From contig OY821792.1 of NCBI GenBank assembly GCA_963682175.1, forward strand, positions 1,625,501 to 1,689,500: DNA of 64,000 nt, given 5' to 3'. Both the position numbers and the translations under genes were made by a program. Shown here piece by piece: positions 11,872-22,486 of the stretch. The notes beneath the pieces are model-generated. The model worked only from the letters and a program-made list of their open reading frames with translations, was not told the origin of the DNA and did not search any database. This stretch comes from Triglochin maritima. Taxonomy: Eukaryota; Streptophyta; Magnoliopsida; Alismatales; Juncaginaceae. Within the stretch, counting starts at the first letter, position 1, and every line of letters begins with the position of its first letter.

Positions 11872-12878
11872 GTTAATCGTAGTCATTGTTGTTTCCACCG
11901 TTTCGGTGGGGTTTTTTCTCACATTTTCTCTTTTGTTTTGTTTCTGGACAGGGGATCGTATAGGATCAAGGAAGCACACTAGTGTAGCCTGGGGACCAGA
12001 ATCCAAGGACCATCTGCCTGAGTCATGTTTTGATCCACCCTAGGCTTCTAAGGAGTTTCTAATTTATGTTTTACCATTAGCTTTCTATGTTCATTTCTAG
12101 CTTCCATTGTTGATTCCATTCATGCTCTGTTTTGATGTCAGAAATTAATTTTTTTGCATGCTCCCCTCCAAATTTTACTTGGACGTTAAAAATCTAAGAA
12201 AAAGACTAGTGGATTTTCATCTAGGTCGTGCATCATTTGAAGACTTTCACACATTTCTCTTTTCTGTACTCTATCTTTTATGGTGTGAGGTACGTCTACT
12301 CATTCTCTCATTCATGTTTGGTTAAAGCATGTATTAGTTACTAATGTGCATTAGGGTAAGAGTGAGGTGAGTATTTGTTTGGTAAGTTGATTGCTGGATT
12401 GAGAATCAAAACACCATAAGGGGGATGTCCCATATAAGATAAGGTGAGGGATTTTAGAACCTCTTCCTTAGCTCCAAAAAATACTCCTAATCAAAAGCAA
12501 GTAGACATTTGCCCCAAGGATTCAGGTGCACTTCAAAGATGAACCCATTCTCGATGTCATGGCCTAACTCTCTCAAGACAGCTTTGTGACCTTCGGCCGA
12601 GGTAAGTGAGACATGTTGGAGTGTGGGGAGCCACGGTTAGGCATCGTCTGGTCTAAGGACCCATAGCCAGTCGAAGCTTGTTTGAGTTGTGGATGCCTGA
12701 TTAGGCTTCTACTCTCACCTTACCCACGCTAGATTTAGGGATTCTTCCATTCTCATCTGAGTCATCTTCATCTCAACTACTTCTACGTTCTAATCTCCTC
12801 CTCCATACACTCTCTATAAGTGTTTTAGACCTGGACAACCGTCCATTTCATGGGTGATTCTCACCAGTCACACTCAAG
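11872..12878 (+). other. untranslated leader of T2
   Basis: About 1 kb without a gene between primer site and ORF. Segments around 12400-12800 recur in reverse in the element-D leader (4650-4755, 6236-6270) and at 7691-8080, so the leader is a family hallmark. Confidence 0.6.
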
Positions 12879-13062
12879 ATGGACGATTACATGGGCGACC
12901 GTCCATTTTATTGTTGGGACCTGGACTATTCTCCTTCGTATTCTACTCATCCATCTTGAGGTGCCTCAGACTAACACCCAAATGGGTTGGGACAATTTTA
13001 ATCATGTGGCTGAGCAACTTTGGATTGGGGTGATATGAGAGAGGCACCAACCGCTAGACCAT
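12879..13062 (+). pseudogene. T2 zinc-knuckle ORF, N-terminal part, split by T1
   Basis: The frame from 12879 begins MDDYMGDRPFYCWDLD and is clearly homologous to the start of the T1 ORF (MDGYMSNHPYHCWDQD, minus strand from 17013). Stops and a frame change occur before MREAPTARP, where T1 has inserted. The second half is at 22487-23035. The encoded protein matches no catalytic domain that I know; see the T1 ORF. Confidence 0.75.
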
Positions 13063-14251
13063 TGATGAGAATTTTATTTTATACCGCAAGTGCACGGCGT
13101 CTATGAAGACGTGGCAAGTACGGGTCGAACACAAGGAGGGAGAGATTTCGTTATTTTTGTTATTTTCGATTAGGGGAAGAAGGGAAGAAGAAATAAGTTG
13201 GGTTTTTGGTATTTTTGATTTAATTATCTAAAGTACGAAACAAAAGCAATTAGAACTAAAACAAGAAATAAGAAGAGAATTCCGTTTGGTGGAGGTTTAG
13301 ATTTAAGGTTTAGATTAGAGAACTTAGAAACTTATAATAAATCATGTTTAGTTATGAAGCATTACAAGATAAATGATTTAACATAAACTCAAGTAATCAA
13401 AATACTAATCACGAACTTAGAATAATAACATTCATTCATCTTCTCTAACCCTAAATCCGTCACCTCCACCCTTCGGAAAGAGTTAGAAACTCATGGAGGG
13501 AGGAAGAAGAAGGGGTCCTTGAGACATTACAAAGAAAACTAAAAAGTAAGAAATAAGAAACAGAATTTTATTAATAAAACTAAGGTACACAAATAAGAAC
13601 AACAACCAAGGACCCTATTTACATCGTTCTCGGGTCTATTTATAGTTGCTACAAGGGACTTAGGTATAGAATTGGATAGTACACGTGTCCATACACAGCT
13701 GGACGAAATTGGGACACACAGATCGACCAATGGGCGGCGGAATCGCCGCACATCATGTGTATTGTGCGGCGGATTCGCCTCACACGTTGGTCGGATTTAA
13801 TCAGGATTTTTGTCACGCGTTTATGGTATGATTTGATCCTCCTTTGCGCGTCTGGATTGATTCTTTCCATTGTCTTGAGCTCCGGATTAATTCCTTCCAT
13901 TGTTGGAGATTTATATTTGATTTTTCTTTTGACTTTCTCCACACAATAACTTGGTCCTTTTATTTTGCAATCAGGTCCTTGGCATTTTGCAATTAAGCCC
14001 TTGACCTTTTTGCGATTAGCTCCTTGAATGCTTTTATGCTTGGATGCATTTCCAATTGAAACCCGATAAACTTGAATTCGGTCTTTATGATAGAAATGAA
14101 TCTTTTGCACACGTTTATGCTCGGAATGTGGGTAATTTGCATTCAGGTCCCTGTATTCTGTAAATACGACTAAACATATACCTTAGTAGCATTTATTGAT
14201 ATAAAAGTAATCTAAATGAAAGACATATGATGCAATGTATGCAATGCATCA
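13063..14251 (-). repeat. 3' LTR of T1
   Basis: On the minus strand: TGATGCATTGCATACATTGC...CTCATCA. It contains the phased motif array (13953, 13974, 13996, 14019), paired GCGGCG/CGCCGC hairpins at 13734-13781, a TATA box at 13636-13645 and the GTGCACGGCGTC block near its end. Confidence 0.92.
13636..13645 (-). promoter_or_regulatory. TATA box in the 3' LTR of T1
   Basis: CTATAAATAG on the minus strand; the transcriptionally relevant copy in the 5' LTR is at 21871-21880. The hairpin pair lies about 90-145 bases upstream. Confidence 0.65.
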
Positions 14252-14267
14252 AATACCTCCACACCTA
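14252..14267 (-). promoter_or_regulatory. polypurine tract of T1
   Basis: Minus strand AGGTGTGGAGGTATTT directly before the 3' LTR, the expected plus-strand priming position. Element C has AGGTGTGGGGGTATTT at the same place (42806-42821). Confidence 0.75.
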
Positions 14268-15285
14268 GATTTTGCTAGTCCCTAGCAAAGCAAAATATAA
14301 AAGAAATGAAAACAGGGAAATCCTAACTCACTTTCGTAGGAATCACGGTTGCACTTAGCATGTGCAACAAGCCTTTAAACCTCCAAGTTGCCTTAGAGGA
14401 CGAGTTTTGTCTCGTGAGGGTTTTCAGTTGACACACCCACAAAGTCTTAATTCAACACTCCATTAATAGCTCTTAATATTTCTGTCTTAACCTTGTACAT
14501 CTCACTTAAAGTTCTCGCATGCTCATTATACAGTTCTAACTTATAAAAAGTTTGACTTGGTCTTTATTCCTCCAACATTCACACCACTAACCCCTCTACA
14601 CATGTTATCACATAAATTATTTTGCACGCCTCCTCTGGTGGTGAAGTATCATTTGGATCAACCATGGCATGGATCATTCCTTTAGCTTTGGGCCTTGAGT
14701 ATCTTAAAGTATTTATTTTTATTTTTTTCCGTGATTCAACACATTTGCTTTTCTTTTTAACACTTATACCCTTTTTGCATTCGTGTAGCGAGTTTGGTCG
14801 ATAATCCCGAGCTGGCAGACTCAAGTTACCGGGTTTCAAGATACCCCTACGGACCAGTGACTCGAAGGCTTGGGCTTTTGTAATCATTTTGCAAAATGTG
14901 TTTTCCTCACTTTATTTTTATTTTATTTTACTTTTATTTTCCTCAAGGCTTAATTGCTATTAGAAGTCCACACTTCCCGGTATATTTTCCTCAACCTCTG
15001 CTTTTTATCAACCACTTCAAAGATTTGATTCATCCAATTTAAGTGCATACATGTCTTACAAGGGCCATGGGTTATTTCTTTGGAACTTAGATTTATGTCA
15101 TAATTTCTACAAGCAGAACTATATAATAAGGAACAAAAACTTAATGCAATTTGTACACGGGTTTTGGCAGTTCAATCTTAAGCTATGTCATAGAATATTG
15201 AATTTTTTTTTTATTTTTTTTTTATTTTTTTTTATTTAAAATAAAGCAGAGCAGAAAATCAAATAGATAGATATGTACATATATA

Positions 15286-15300
15286 AACCCCCCCACACCT
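15286..15300 (-). promoter_or_regulatory. second, internal polypurine-tract-like site
   Basis: Minus strand AGGTGTGGGGGGGTT, nearly the same as the polypurine tract at the 3' LTR but about 1 kb upstream of it. It recurs at 18286-18300 in the duplicate and at about 43785-43799 in element C. Confidence 0.45.
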
Positions 15301-15540
15301 AAATCATGCATTGTCCTCAATGTATGCGAGCAAGATACTACATGGATTTATGCATGAAAAAGGAAAGATCTCACCAACGTGAAGTACAAAGGAAAGTTCA
15401 TGGCTCTGTTGATGGACAAAAACCCGAATTCCCTCAAAAACCTGTGAGATGCTAAAGAAGGGATAAAAACAATTTTTTTTTTTTTACTTATTGTTATACA
15501 AATATAACTATGTACAAACATAAGTTCCCATCTTCATTTG

Positions 15541-16854
15541 TCAAAAGACCTCAAAAGGGAACATGACACCACGTGGGGCCAGAATATTCATGCGTGGGCC
15601 CCCTTCACAAAGAGCACAAGAAGAAATGAGAGGTTCATGAATTGGACGCAAAGGCGTCTCATACAAAGGATCAAACTGAAAGAGCTTGAACCTCTCGAGA
15701 GTTTGGGAAATAGGGGGCAACGGAAGAAGAGTTTCTCCCGTTACGGTGCTGAAGTTATGATCGTCAATCCAAACTCTCCAACCAACTGGCTGGTGCGTCG
15801 GAGCGAGGTCAGGAGCCTCGTTAGGCAAGTCCGACTCAACAGGTAAACATAAAATGGGTCTCATACCCAAGGTATCCTCCAAGGAACTCCTAATACCCTC
15901 ATGAGCACTGTAGTCGTTTGATGTTCCATCATTTCCAAGATGATCAGGAACGATAGTGAGAGGCAAACTCTCATCAGGTTGTTTGAAATTGAGGGTGCTA
16001 GGGAGCTCTTGCTCCACCGGAAGTGAGTCCTTAAGAGGCACAACATGAAGATCATGTGGCTCAAGGGCCACAGGGCACGAAGATAAGGCACAATCCTGGG
16101 CCGACTCATGATGAAATTGGTCAATGTGTATCGAATCCTCCACTAAGTGATCGTGAATTGAAACCCCAAGTCCTTCAGACTGACTAGGAGTTTGGCTTTG
16201 ACAGATTGTGCTTTGAATTTGTGGATGTGGTGGTGGTTCGATATCAAAAGGTGGATCCTCATGTTGACACGAAAAGTTACTCTCCTTACGTTCACCTAAT
16301 TGTTGTATCATTTGACTCAAATGCGATGTTATATTTTGTACGGATCGTTGAGTGGATTCCATGTACGTAAGGAAAGTTTGTTCCAAGGAATTAGGTACGT
16401 GGTCAACTATGAGGTCCAAGTTTGAGCTTGTGAAATTATGGGATTGGGTGTTGATGGGCTGAGAATAATGATTTGACGTGGGGAGTTGGTAGAATTCTGG
16501 GTATTCGGGAGGAGGATACTGAGGTGAAAATGAAGTATAAGAATTTGGATAGGAATTGTTTCTCCACGAATCCATCACTCTCGGGTTGTACGCGGATGCG
16601 TAATAGTCATTTTGAGCGTCTTGGGAAAAAGTATGCTCATACTCAGGCTCTGGGGGAACATAAGGGCATTCCCTGATAACATGACCACTCAACCCACAAC
16701 AGTCGCACGGTACGGCTACTGGAGCCACCGGTGCACTCATGTTGTCTGTCCTACGCATGAAGGAGGCAAAAGTTTGTTGTAATGTCTCAGTTTGTTGACC
16801 AGCATATGATCCGACATAACTAGATTGTGGTCTAGCAGTCGGTGCCTCTTTCAT
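15541..16854 (-). CDS. T1 zinc-knuckle protein, copy 1
   Basis: A 437-residue frame without any stop. A CCHC zinc knuckle lies at residues 50-63 (CDCCGLSGHVIREC: C50, C53, H58, C63), the kind that binds nucleic acid in retroviral-type Gag. It is followed by a Pro/Tyr/Ser-rich stretch (about 65-145), a possible helical segment (about 150-190, SLEQTFLTYMESTQRSVQ), and an acidic/Pro-rich tail. I see no capsid, protease or polymerase motif. The frame extends upstream to an ATG at 17013 (MDGYMSNHPYHCWD) through a single TAG at 16861-16863; the T2 homologue starts at that outer ATG, so the native protein is probably about 490 residues and this copy is either truncated or read through. Role is unknown; by position it may package the element's RNA using a partner's Gag. 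Confidence 0.75.
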   Translation of the reverse strand: MKEAPTARPQSSYVGSYAGQQTETLQQTFASFMRRTDNMSAPVAPVAVPCDCCGLSGHVIRECPYVPPEPEYEHTFSQDAQNDYYASAYNPRVMDSWRNNSYPNSYTSFSPQYPPPEYPEFYQLPTSNHYSQPINTQSHNFTSSNLDLIVDHVPNSLEQTFLTYMESTQRSVQNITSHLSQMIQQLGERKESNFSCQHEDPPFDIEPPPHPQIQSTICQSQTPSQSEGLGVSIHDHLVEDSIHIDQFHHESAQDCALSSCPVALEPHDLHVVPLKDSLPVEQELPSTLNFKQPDESLPLTIVPDHLGNDGTSNDYSAHEGIRSSLEDTLGMRPILCLPVESDLPNEAPDLAPTHQPVGWRVWIDDHNFSTVTGETLLPLPPISQTLERFKLFQFDPLYETPLRPIHEPLISSCALCEGGPRMNILAPRGVMFPFEVF

Positions 16855-17885
16855 GTTACCCTAATATAAAGATTGCTCAGTCATACAATTAGGATTGTCC
16901 CAACCATATGGGGTGTTAGTCTGAGCCACCCCAGGTTGCAAGGTTTTAGAATACCAGGAAGCATTGTCCTGGTCCCAACAATGATATGGATGGTTGCTCA
17001 TGTAACCATCCATCAAAACACTCTTGAGTCAAGTACTCTTACCCTTATGAGGCTAAGCAAGCACAAGTTCTCGACTCGACCCTAAAATGCTAATAGATAA
17101 TGTAAAGGGGAGGAGACTAGAACGTATAAGTAGGTGAGAAGAAGATGACTCAGAGGAGAAGGGAAACTTAACTCTAAAGATAGATAAGAGGGTCGGTCAG
17201 AGGTTTCCTAAGAAAGCACGGTTCAAACAATCCTAGACCTAGTGTCGCTTAGATCTAGACGACTCCTAACTGGTTGAGTCGAATTGATTTGCTTGATTCA
17301 CCTCCCTCACCAATCAAACCAAGTTGGCCAGTTAGTGTATAGCTAGTGGGGGCGCTTCCGATAGAGTCGGTGCCAATTAGACAACCACGTCGCTTGGAAG
17401 ACTTTCGTCAACACAAAAACACTTTCTAGACACCAAATTGAATTCAATTAGCTTCAGGTCATAGCAAGTCAAACCAATCTCCTCCTTAATTGAGTCCGAG
17501 TCCTTAGGGGTCAATGTCTAATTGATTTTAATTTTAGGCTTGGGTGACACTTGAGGATTGTGATTTGTGGGCCACAGAAGGGTGATGAAATCCCCACCGT
17601 ATCTTTTCCTATGGAGTTGCCCTTAAGATAGTTTAACTTAGATCTAACAAAGATAGTCAAACAATGGTCTTTTTAATGGGGGCAAATTGCAAGGTTGTAT
17701 GCAACTAAATTATATGCTCTAATGCAATCGATAAAAACCTCGATACGTACCTTGCCTCCAGCAATCTTCAACAAGTATTAATTTGCAAGAATTTAGCAAG
17801 AATAATGCAAGCAAAACATTATCTGATGCATGCACTAAGGTCTTTCTAATTTTGCCAATTTTAGGTCAGTGTTGAATTATTGCCA

Positions 17886-20885
17886 ATTTTGCAAAATGTG
17901 TTTTCCTCACTTTATTTTTATTTTATTTTACTTTTATTTTCCTCAAGGCTTAATTGCTATTAGAAGTCCACACTTCCCGGTATATTTTCCTCAACCTCTG
18001 CTTTTTATCAACCACTTCAAAGATTTGATTCATCCAATTTAAGTGCATACATGTCTTACAAGGGCCATGGGTTATTTCTTTGGAACTTAGATTTATGTCA
18101 TAATTTCTACAAGCAGAACTATATAATAAGGAACAAAAACTTAATGCAATTTGTACACGGGTTTTGGCAGTTCAATCTTAAGCTATGTCATAGAATATTG
18201 AATTTTTTTTTTATTTTTTTTTTATTTTTTTTTATTTAAAATAAAGCAGAGCAGAAAATCAAATAGATAGATATGTACATATATAAACCCCCCCACACCT
18301 AAATCATGCATTGTCCTCAATGTATGCGAGCAAGATACTACATGGATTTATGCATGAAAAAGGAAAGATCTCACCAACGTGAAGTACAAAGGAAAGTTCA
18401 TGGCTCTGTTGATGGACAAAAACCCGAATTCCCTCAAAAACCTGTGAGATGCTAAAGAAGGGATAAAAACAATTTTTTTTTTTTTACTTATTGTTATACA
18501 AATATAACTATGTACAAACATAAGTTCCCATCTTCATTTGTCAAAAGACCTCAAAAGGGAACATGACACCACGTGGGGCCAGAATATTCATGCGTGGGCC
18601 CCCTTCACAAAGAGCACAAGAAGAAATGAGAGGTTCATGAATTGGACGCAAAGGCGTCTCATACAAAGGATCAAACTGAAAGAGCTTGAACCTCTCGAGA
18701 GTTTGGGAAATAGGGGGCAACGGAAGAAGAGTTTCTCCCGTTACGGTGCTGAAGTTATGATCGTCAATCCAAACTCTCCAACCAACTGGCTGGTGCGTCG
18801 GAGCGAGGTCAGGAGCCTCGTTAGGCAAGTCCGACTCAACAGGTAAACATAAAATGGGTCTCATACCCAAGGTATCCTCCAAGGAACTCCTAATACCCTC
18901 ATGAGCACTGTAGTCGTTTGATGTTCCATCATTTCCAAGATGATCAGGAACGATAGTGAGAGGCAAACTCTCATCAGGTTGTTTGAAATTGAGGGTGCTA
19001 GGGAGCTCTTGCTCCACCGGAAGTGAGTCCTTAAGAGGCACAACATGAAGATCATGTGGCTCAAGGGCCACAGGGCACGAAGATAAGGCACAATCCTGGG
19101 CCGACTCATGATGAAATTGGTCAATGTGTATCGAATCCTCCACTAAGTGATCGTGAATTGAAACCCCAAGTCCTTCAGACTGACTAGGAGTTTGGCTTTG
19201 ACAGATTGTGCTTTGAATTTGTGGATGTGGTGGTGGTTCGATATCAAAAGGTGGATCCTCATGTTGACACGAAAAGTTACTCTCCTTACGTTCACCTAAT
19301 TGTTGTATCATTTGACTCAAATGCGATGTTATATTTTGTACGGATCGTTGAGTGGATTCCATGTACGTAAGGAAAGTTTGTTCCAAGGAATTAGGTACGT
19401 GGTCAACTATGAGGTCCAAGTTTGAGCTTGTGAAATTATGGGATTGGGTGTTGATGGGCTGAGAATAATGATTTGACGTGGGGAGTTGGTAGAATTCTGG
19501 GTATTCGGGAGGAGGATACTGAGGTGAAAATGAAGTATAAGAATTTGGATAGGAATTGTTTCTCCACGAATCCATCACTCTCGGGTTGTACGCGGATGCG
19601 TAATAGTCATTTTGAGCGTCTTGGGAAAAAGTATGCTCATACTCAGGCTCTGGGGGAACATAAGGGCATTCCCTGATAACATGACCACTCAACCCACAAC
19701 AGTCGCACGGTACGGCTACTGGAGCCACCGGTGCACTCATGTTGTCTGTCCTACGCATGAAGGAGGCAAAAGTTTGTTGTAATGTCTCAGTTTGTTGACC
19801 AGCATATGATCCGACATAACTAGATTGTGGTCTAGCAGTCGGTGCCTCTTTCATGTTACCCTAATATAAAGATTGCTCAGTCATACAATTAGGATTGTCC
19901 CAACCATATGGGGTGTTAGTCTGAGCCACCCCAGGTTGCAAGGTTTTAGAATACCAGGAAGCATTGTCCTGGTCCCAACAATGATATGGATGGTTGCTCA
20001 TGTAACCATCCATCAAAACACTCTTGAGTCAAGTACTCTTACCCTTATGAGGCTAAGCAAGCACAAGTTCTCGACTCGACCCTAAAATGCTAATAGATAA
20101 TGTAAAGGGGAGGAGACTAGAACGTATAAGTAGGTGAGAAGAAGATGACTCAGAGGAGAAGGGAAACTTAACTCTAAAGATAGATAAGAGGGTCGGTCAG
20201 AGGTTTCCTAAGAAAGCACGGTTCAAACAATCCTAGACCTAGTGTCGCTTAGATCTAGACGACTCCTAACTGGTTGAGTCGAATTGATTTGCTTGATTCA
20301 CCTCCCTCACCAATCAAACCAAGTTGGCCAGTTAGTGTATAGCTAGTGGGGGCGCTTCCGATAGAGTCGGTGCCAATTAGACAACCACGTCGCTTGGAAG
20401 ACTTTCGTCAACACAAAAACACTTTCTAGACACCAAATTGAATTCAATTAGCTTCAGGTCATAGCAAGTCAAACCAATCTCCTCCTTAATTGAGTCCGAG
20501 TCCTTAGGGGTCAATGTCTAATTGATTTTAATTTTAGGCTTGGGTGACACTTGAGGATTGTGATTTGTGGGCCACAGAAGGGTGATGAAATCCCCACCGT
20601 ATCTTTTCCTATGGAGTTGCCCTTAAGATAGTTTAACTTAGATCTAACAAAGATAGTCAAACAATGGTCTTTTTAATGGGGGCAAATTGCAAGGTTGTAT
20701 GCAACTAAATTATATGCTCTAATGCAATCGATAAAAACCTCGATACGTACCTTGCCTCCAGCAATCTTCAACAAGTATTAATTTGCAAGAATTTAGCAAG
20801 AATAATGCAAGCAAAACATTATCTGATGCATGCACTAAGGTCTTTCTAATTTTGCCAATTTTAGGTCAGTGTTGAATTATTGCCA
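17886..20885. repeat. 3000-bp tandem duplication in T1, second copy
   Basis: Direct copy of 14886-17885. Beyond 20888 the sequence changes to the T1 leader (GGAATTGTAACCC). Its perfect identity means it arose very recently or is an assembly error. Confidence 0.93.
18541..19854 (-). CDS. T1 zinc-knuckle protein, copy 2
   Basis: Same 437-residue frame as at 15541-16854, with no residue differences. Transcription comes from the right-hand LTR, so this is the promoter-proximal copy and the more likely to be translated. The upstream TAG is at 19861-19863 and the outer ATG at 20013. Confidence 0.75.
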   Translation of the reverse strand: MKEAPTARPQSSYVGSYAGQQTETLQQTFASFMRRTDNMSAPVAPVAVPCDCCGLSGHVIRECPYVPPEPEYEHTFSQDAQNDYYASAYNPRVMDSWRNNSYPNSYTSFSPQYPPPEYPEFYQLPTSNHYSQPINTQSHNFTSSNLDLIVDHVPNSLEQTFLTYMESTQRSVQNITSHLSQMIQQLGERKESNFSCQHEDPPFDIEPPPHPQIQSTICQSQTPSQSEGLGVSIHDHLVEDSIHIDQFHHESAQDCALSSCPVALEPHDLHVVPLKDSLPVEQELPSTLNFKQPDESLPLTIVPDHLGNDGTSNDYSAHEGIRSSLEDTLGMRPILCLPVESDLPNEAPDLAPTHQPVGWRVWIDDHNFSTVTGETLLPLPPISQTLERFKLFQFDPLYETPLRPIHEPLISSCALCEGGPRMNILAPRGVMFPFEVF

Positions 20886-21273
20886 ATTATGGAATTGTAA
20901 CCCTAACACGTGCAATTCTACGAAAGGAAACTTTTCAACTATTCAGATTTTACGAGAAAGGCAAGAAAAGTTACCTCCGCAATGCTCAGTCGGGTTCGCC
21001 GCCCGCTCTCGGAGATTCCAGTAGCTCAATCCGACCAATCCACGATGTAGACGACCCCAGAGAAAAATGACGCCCAGAAGCCTTACTGGTGCGGCGAATT
21101 CGCCGCAAGTTGTTCTTCAGGTGCGGCGATTTCGCCGCTCGTTTAGCTCCAAATGTGCCCGGATTTCTCCGCGCACTCTGTTGTCCCCTGAAACACAAAT
21201 CCAAATACTTAGATTGCGCACAAGATAAACATGATAAAATCGAAAACACAAAAACAACAAAATCTACGTCGCC
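20886..21273 (-). other. 5' leader of T1 with two GC-rich hairpins
   Basis: No gene. Two inverted repeats of the form GTGCGGCGAATTCGCCGC lie at about 21089-21137, a closely spaced pair like that in U3 of the same family (13734-13781). Confidence 0.6.
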
Positions 21274-21291
21274 TCCCCGGCAACGGCGCCA
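21274..21291 (-). promoter_or_regulatory. tRNA-Asp primer binding site of T1
   Basis: Minus strand TGGCGCCGTTGCCGGGGA is complementary to the 3' end of plant tRNA-Asp, CCA included. It lies six bases from the LTR end. This primer is typical of Athila and related Ty3 lineages. Confidence 0.9.
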
Positions 21292-21297
21292 AAAACT

Positions 21298-22486
21298 TGA
21301 TGAGAATTTTATTTTATACCGCAAGTGCACGGCGTCTATGAAGATGTGGCAAGTACGGGTCGAACACAAGGAGGGAGAGATTTCGTTATTTTTGTTATTT
21401 TCGATTAGGGGAAGAAGGGAAGAAGAAATAAGTTGGGTTTTTGGTATTTTTGATTTAATTATCTAAAGTACGAAACAAAAGCAATTAGAACTAAAACAAG
21501 AAATAAGAAGAGAATTCCGTTTGGTGGAGGTTTAGATTTAAGGTTTAGATTAGAGAACTTAGAAACTTATAATAAATCATGTTTAGTTATGAAGCATTAC
21601 AAGATAAATGATTTAACATAAACTCAAGTAATCAAAATACTAATCACGAACTTAGAATAATAACATTCATTCATCTTCTCTAACCCTAAATCCGTCACCT
21701 CCACCCTTCGGAAAGAGTTAGAAACTCATGGAGGGAGGAAGAAGAAGGGGTCCTTGAGACATTACAAAGAAAACTAAAAAGTAAGAAATAAGAAACAGAA
21801 TTTTATTAATAAAACTAAGGTACACAAATAAGAACAACAACCAAGGACCCTATTTACATCGTTCTCGGGTCTATTTATAGTTGCTACAAGGGACTTAGGT
21901 ATAGAATTGGATAGTACACGTGTCCATACACAGCTGGACGAAATTGGGACACACAGATCGACCAATGGGCGGCGGAATCGCCGCACATCATGTGTATTGT
22001 GCGGCGGATTCGCCTCACACGTTGGTCGGATTTAATCAGGATTTTTGTCACGCGTTTATGGTATGATTTGATCCTCCTTTGCGCGTCTGGATTGATTCTT
22101 TCCATTGTCTTGAGCTCCGGATTAATTCCTTCCATTGTTGGAGATTTATATTTGATTTTTCTTTTGACTTTCTCCACACAATAACTTGGTCCTTTTATTT
22201 TGCAATCAGGTCCTTGGCATTTTGCAATTAAGCCCTTGACCTTTTTGCGATTAGCTCCTTGAATGCTTTTATGCTTGGATGCATTTCCAATTGAAACCCG
22301 ATAAACTTGAATTCGGTCTTTATGATAGAAATGAATCTTTTGCACACGTTTATGCTCGGAATGTGGGTAATTTGCATTCAGGTCCCTGTATTCTGTAAAT
22401 ACGACTAAACATATACCTTAGTAGCATTTATTGATATAAAAGTAATCTAAATGAAAGACATATGATGCAATGTATGCAATGCATCA
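21298..22486 (-). repeat. 5' LTR of T1
   Basis: Partner of 13063-14251, of the same length (1189 bp), with one difference seen. TATA at 21871-21880. It drives transcription leftward. Confidence 0.92.

Larger units (their letters stand above)
14886..17885. repeat. 3000-bp tandem duplication in T1, first copy
   Basis: The bases from ATTTTGCAAAATG at 14886 recur exactly 3000 bases later. The lines I compared throughout are identical, including A and T homopolymer lengths. The unit covers part of the 3' untranslated region, the whole zinc-knuckle ORF and upstream leader. The junction and the right border share only ATT (17886-17888 and 20886-20888). Confidence 0.93.
13063..22486 (-). mobile_element. 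T1: complete non-autonomous Athila/Tat-like LTR retrotransposon
   Basis: Two LTRs of 1189 bp (13063-14251 and 21298-22486), nearly identical by my reading (one difference noted, C/T at 13111/21346), are flanked by the perfect target duplication ACCAT (13058-13062 and 22487-22491). On the minus strand the order is 5' LTR (right), six-base gap, tRNA-Asp primer site, leader, zinc-knuckle ORF, long 3' untranslated region, polypurine tract, 3' LTR (left). Reverse transcriptase, RNase H, integrase, protease and a recognisable capsid domain are absent, so it must be mobilised in trans. The interior holds an exact 3000-bp tandem duplication. The near-identical LTRs indicate a recent insertion. Confidence 0.93.

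Noticed and set aside
13649..14110. 153-residue minus-strand frame in the T1 LTR, similar to a 179-residue frame at 63307-63846
   Set aside because: It lies in U3 upstream of the TATA box and is broken in LTRs G and C. The 21-22-bp repeat array (21 is a multiple of three) can keep a frame open by chance.
15538..15846. Plus-strand frames opposite the 437-residue ORF (also 16473-16676 and 16873-17085)
   Set aside because: Shadows of the longer minus-strand coding frame; no independent motif.
21274..21291. Possible tRNA-Asp gene
   Set aside because: Only the last 18 bases of the tRNA complement are present, at the exact primer-site position of an LTR element.
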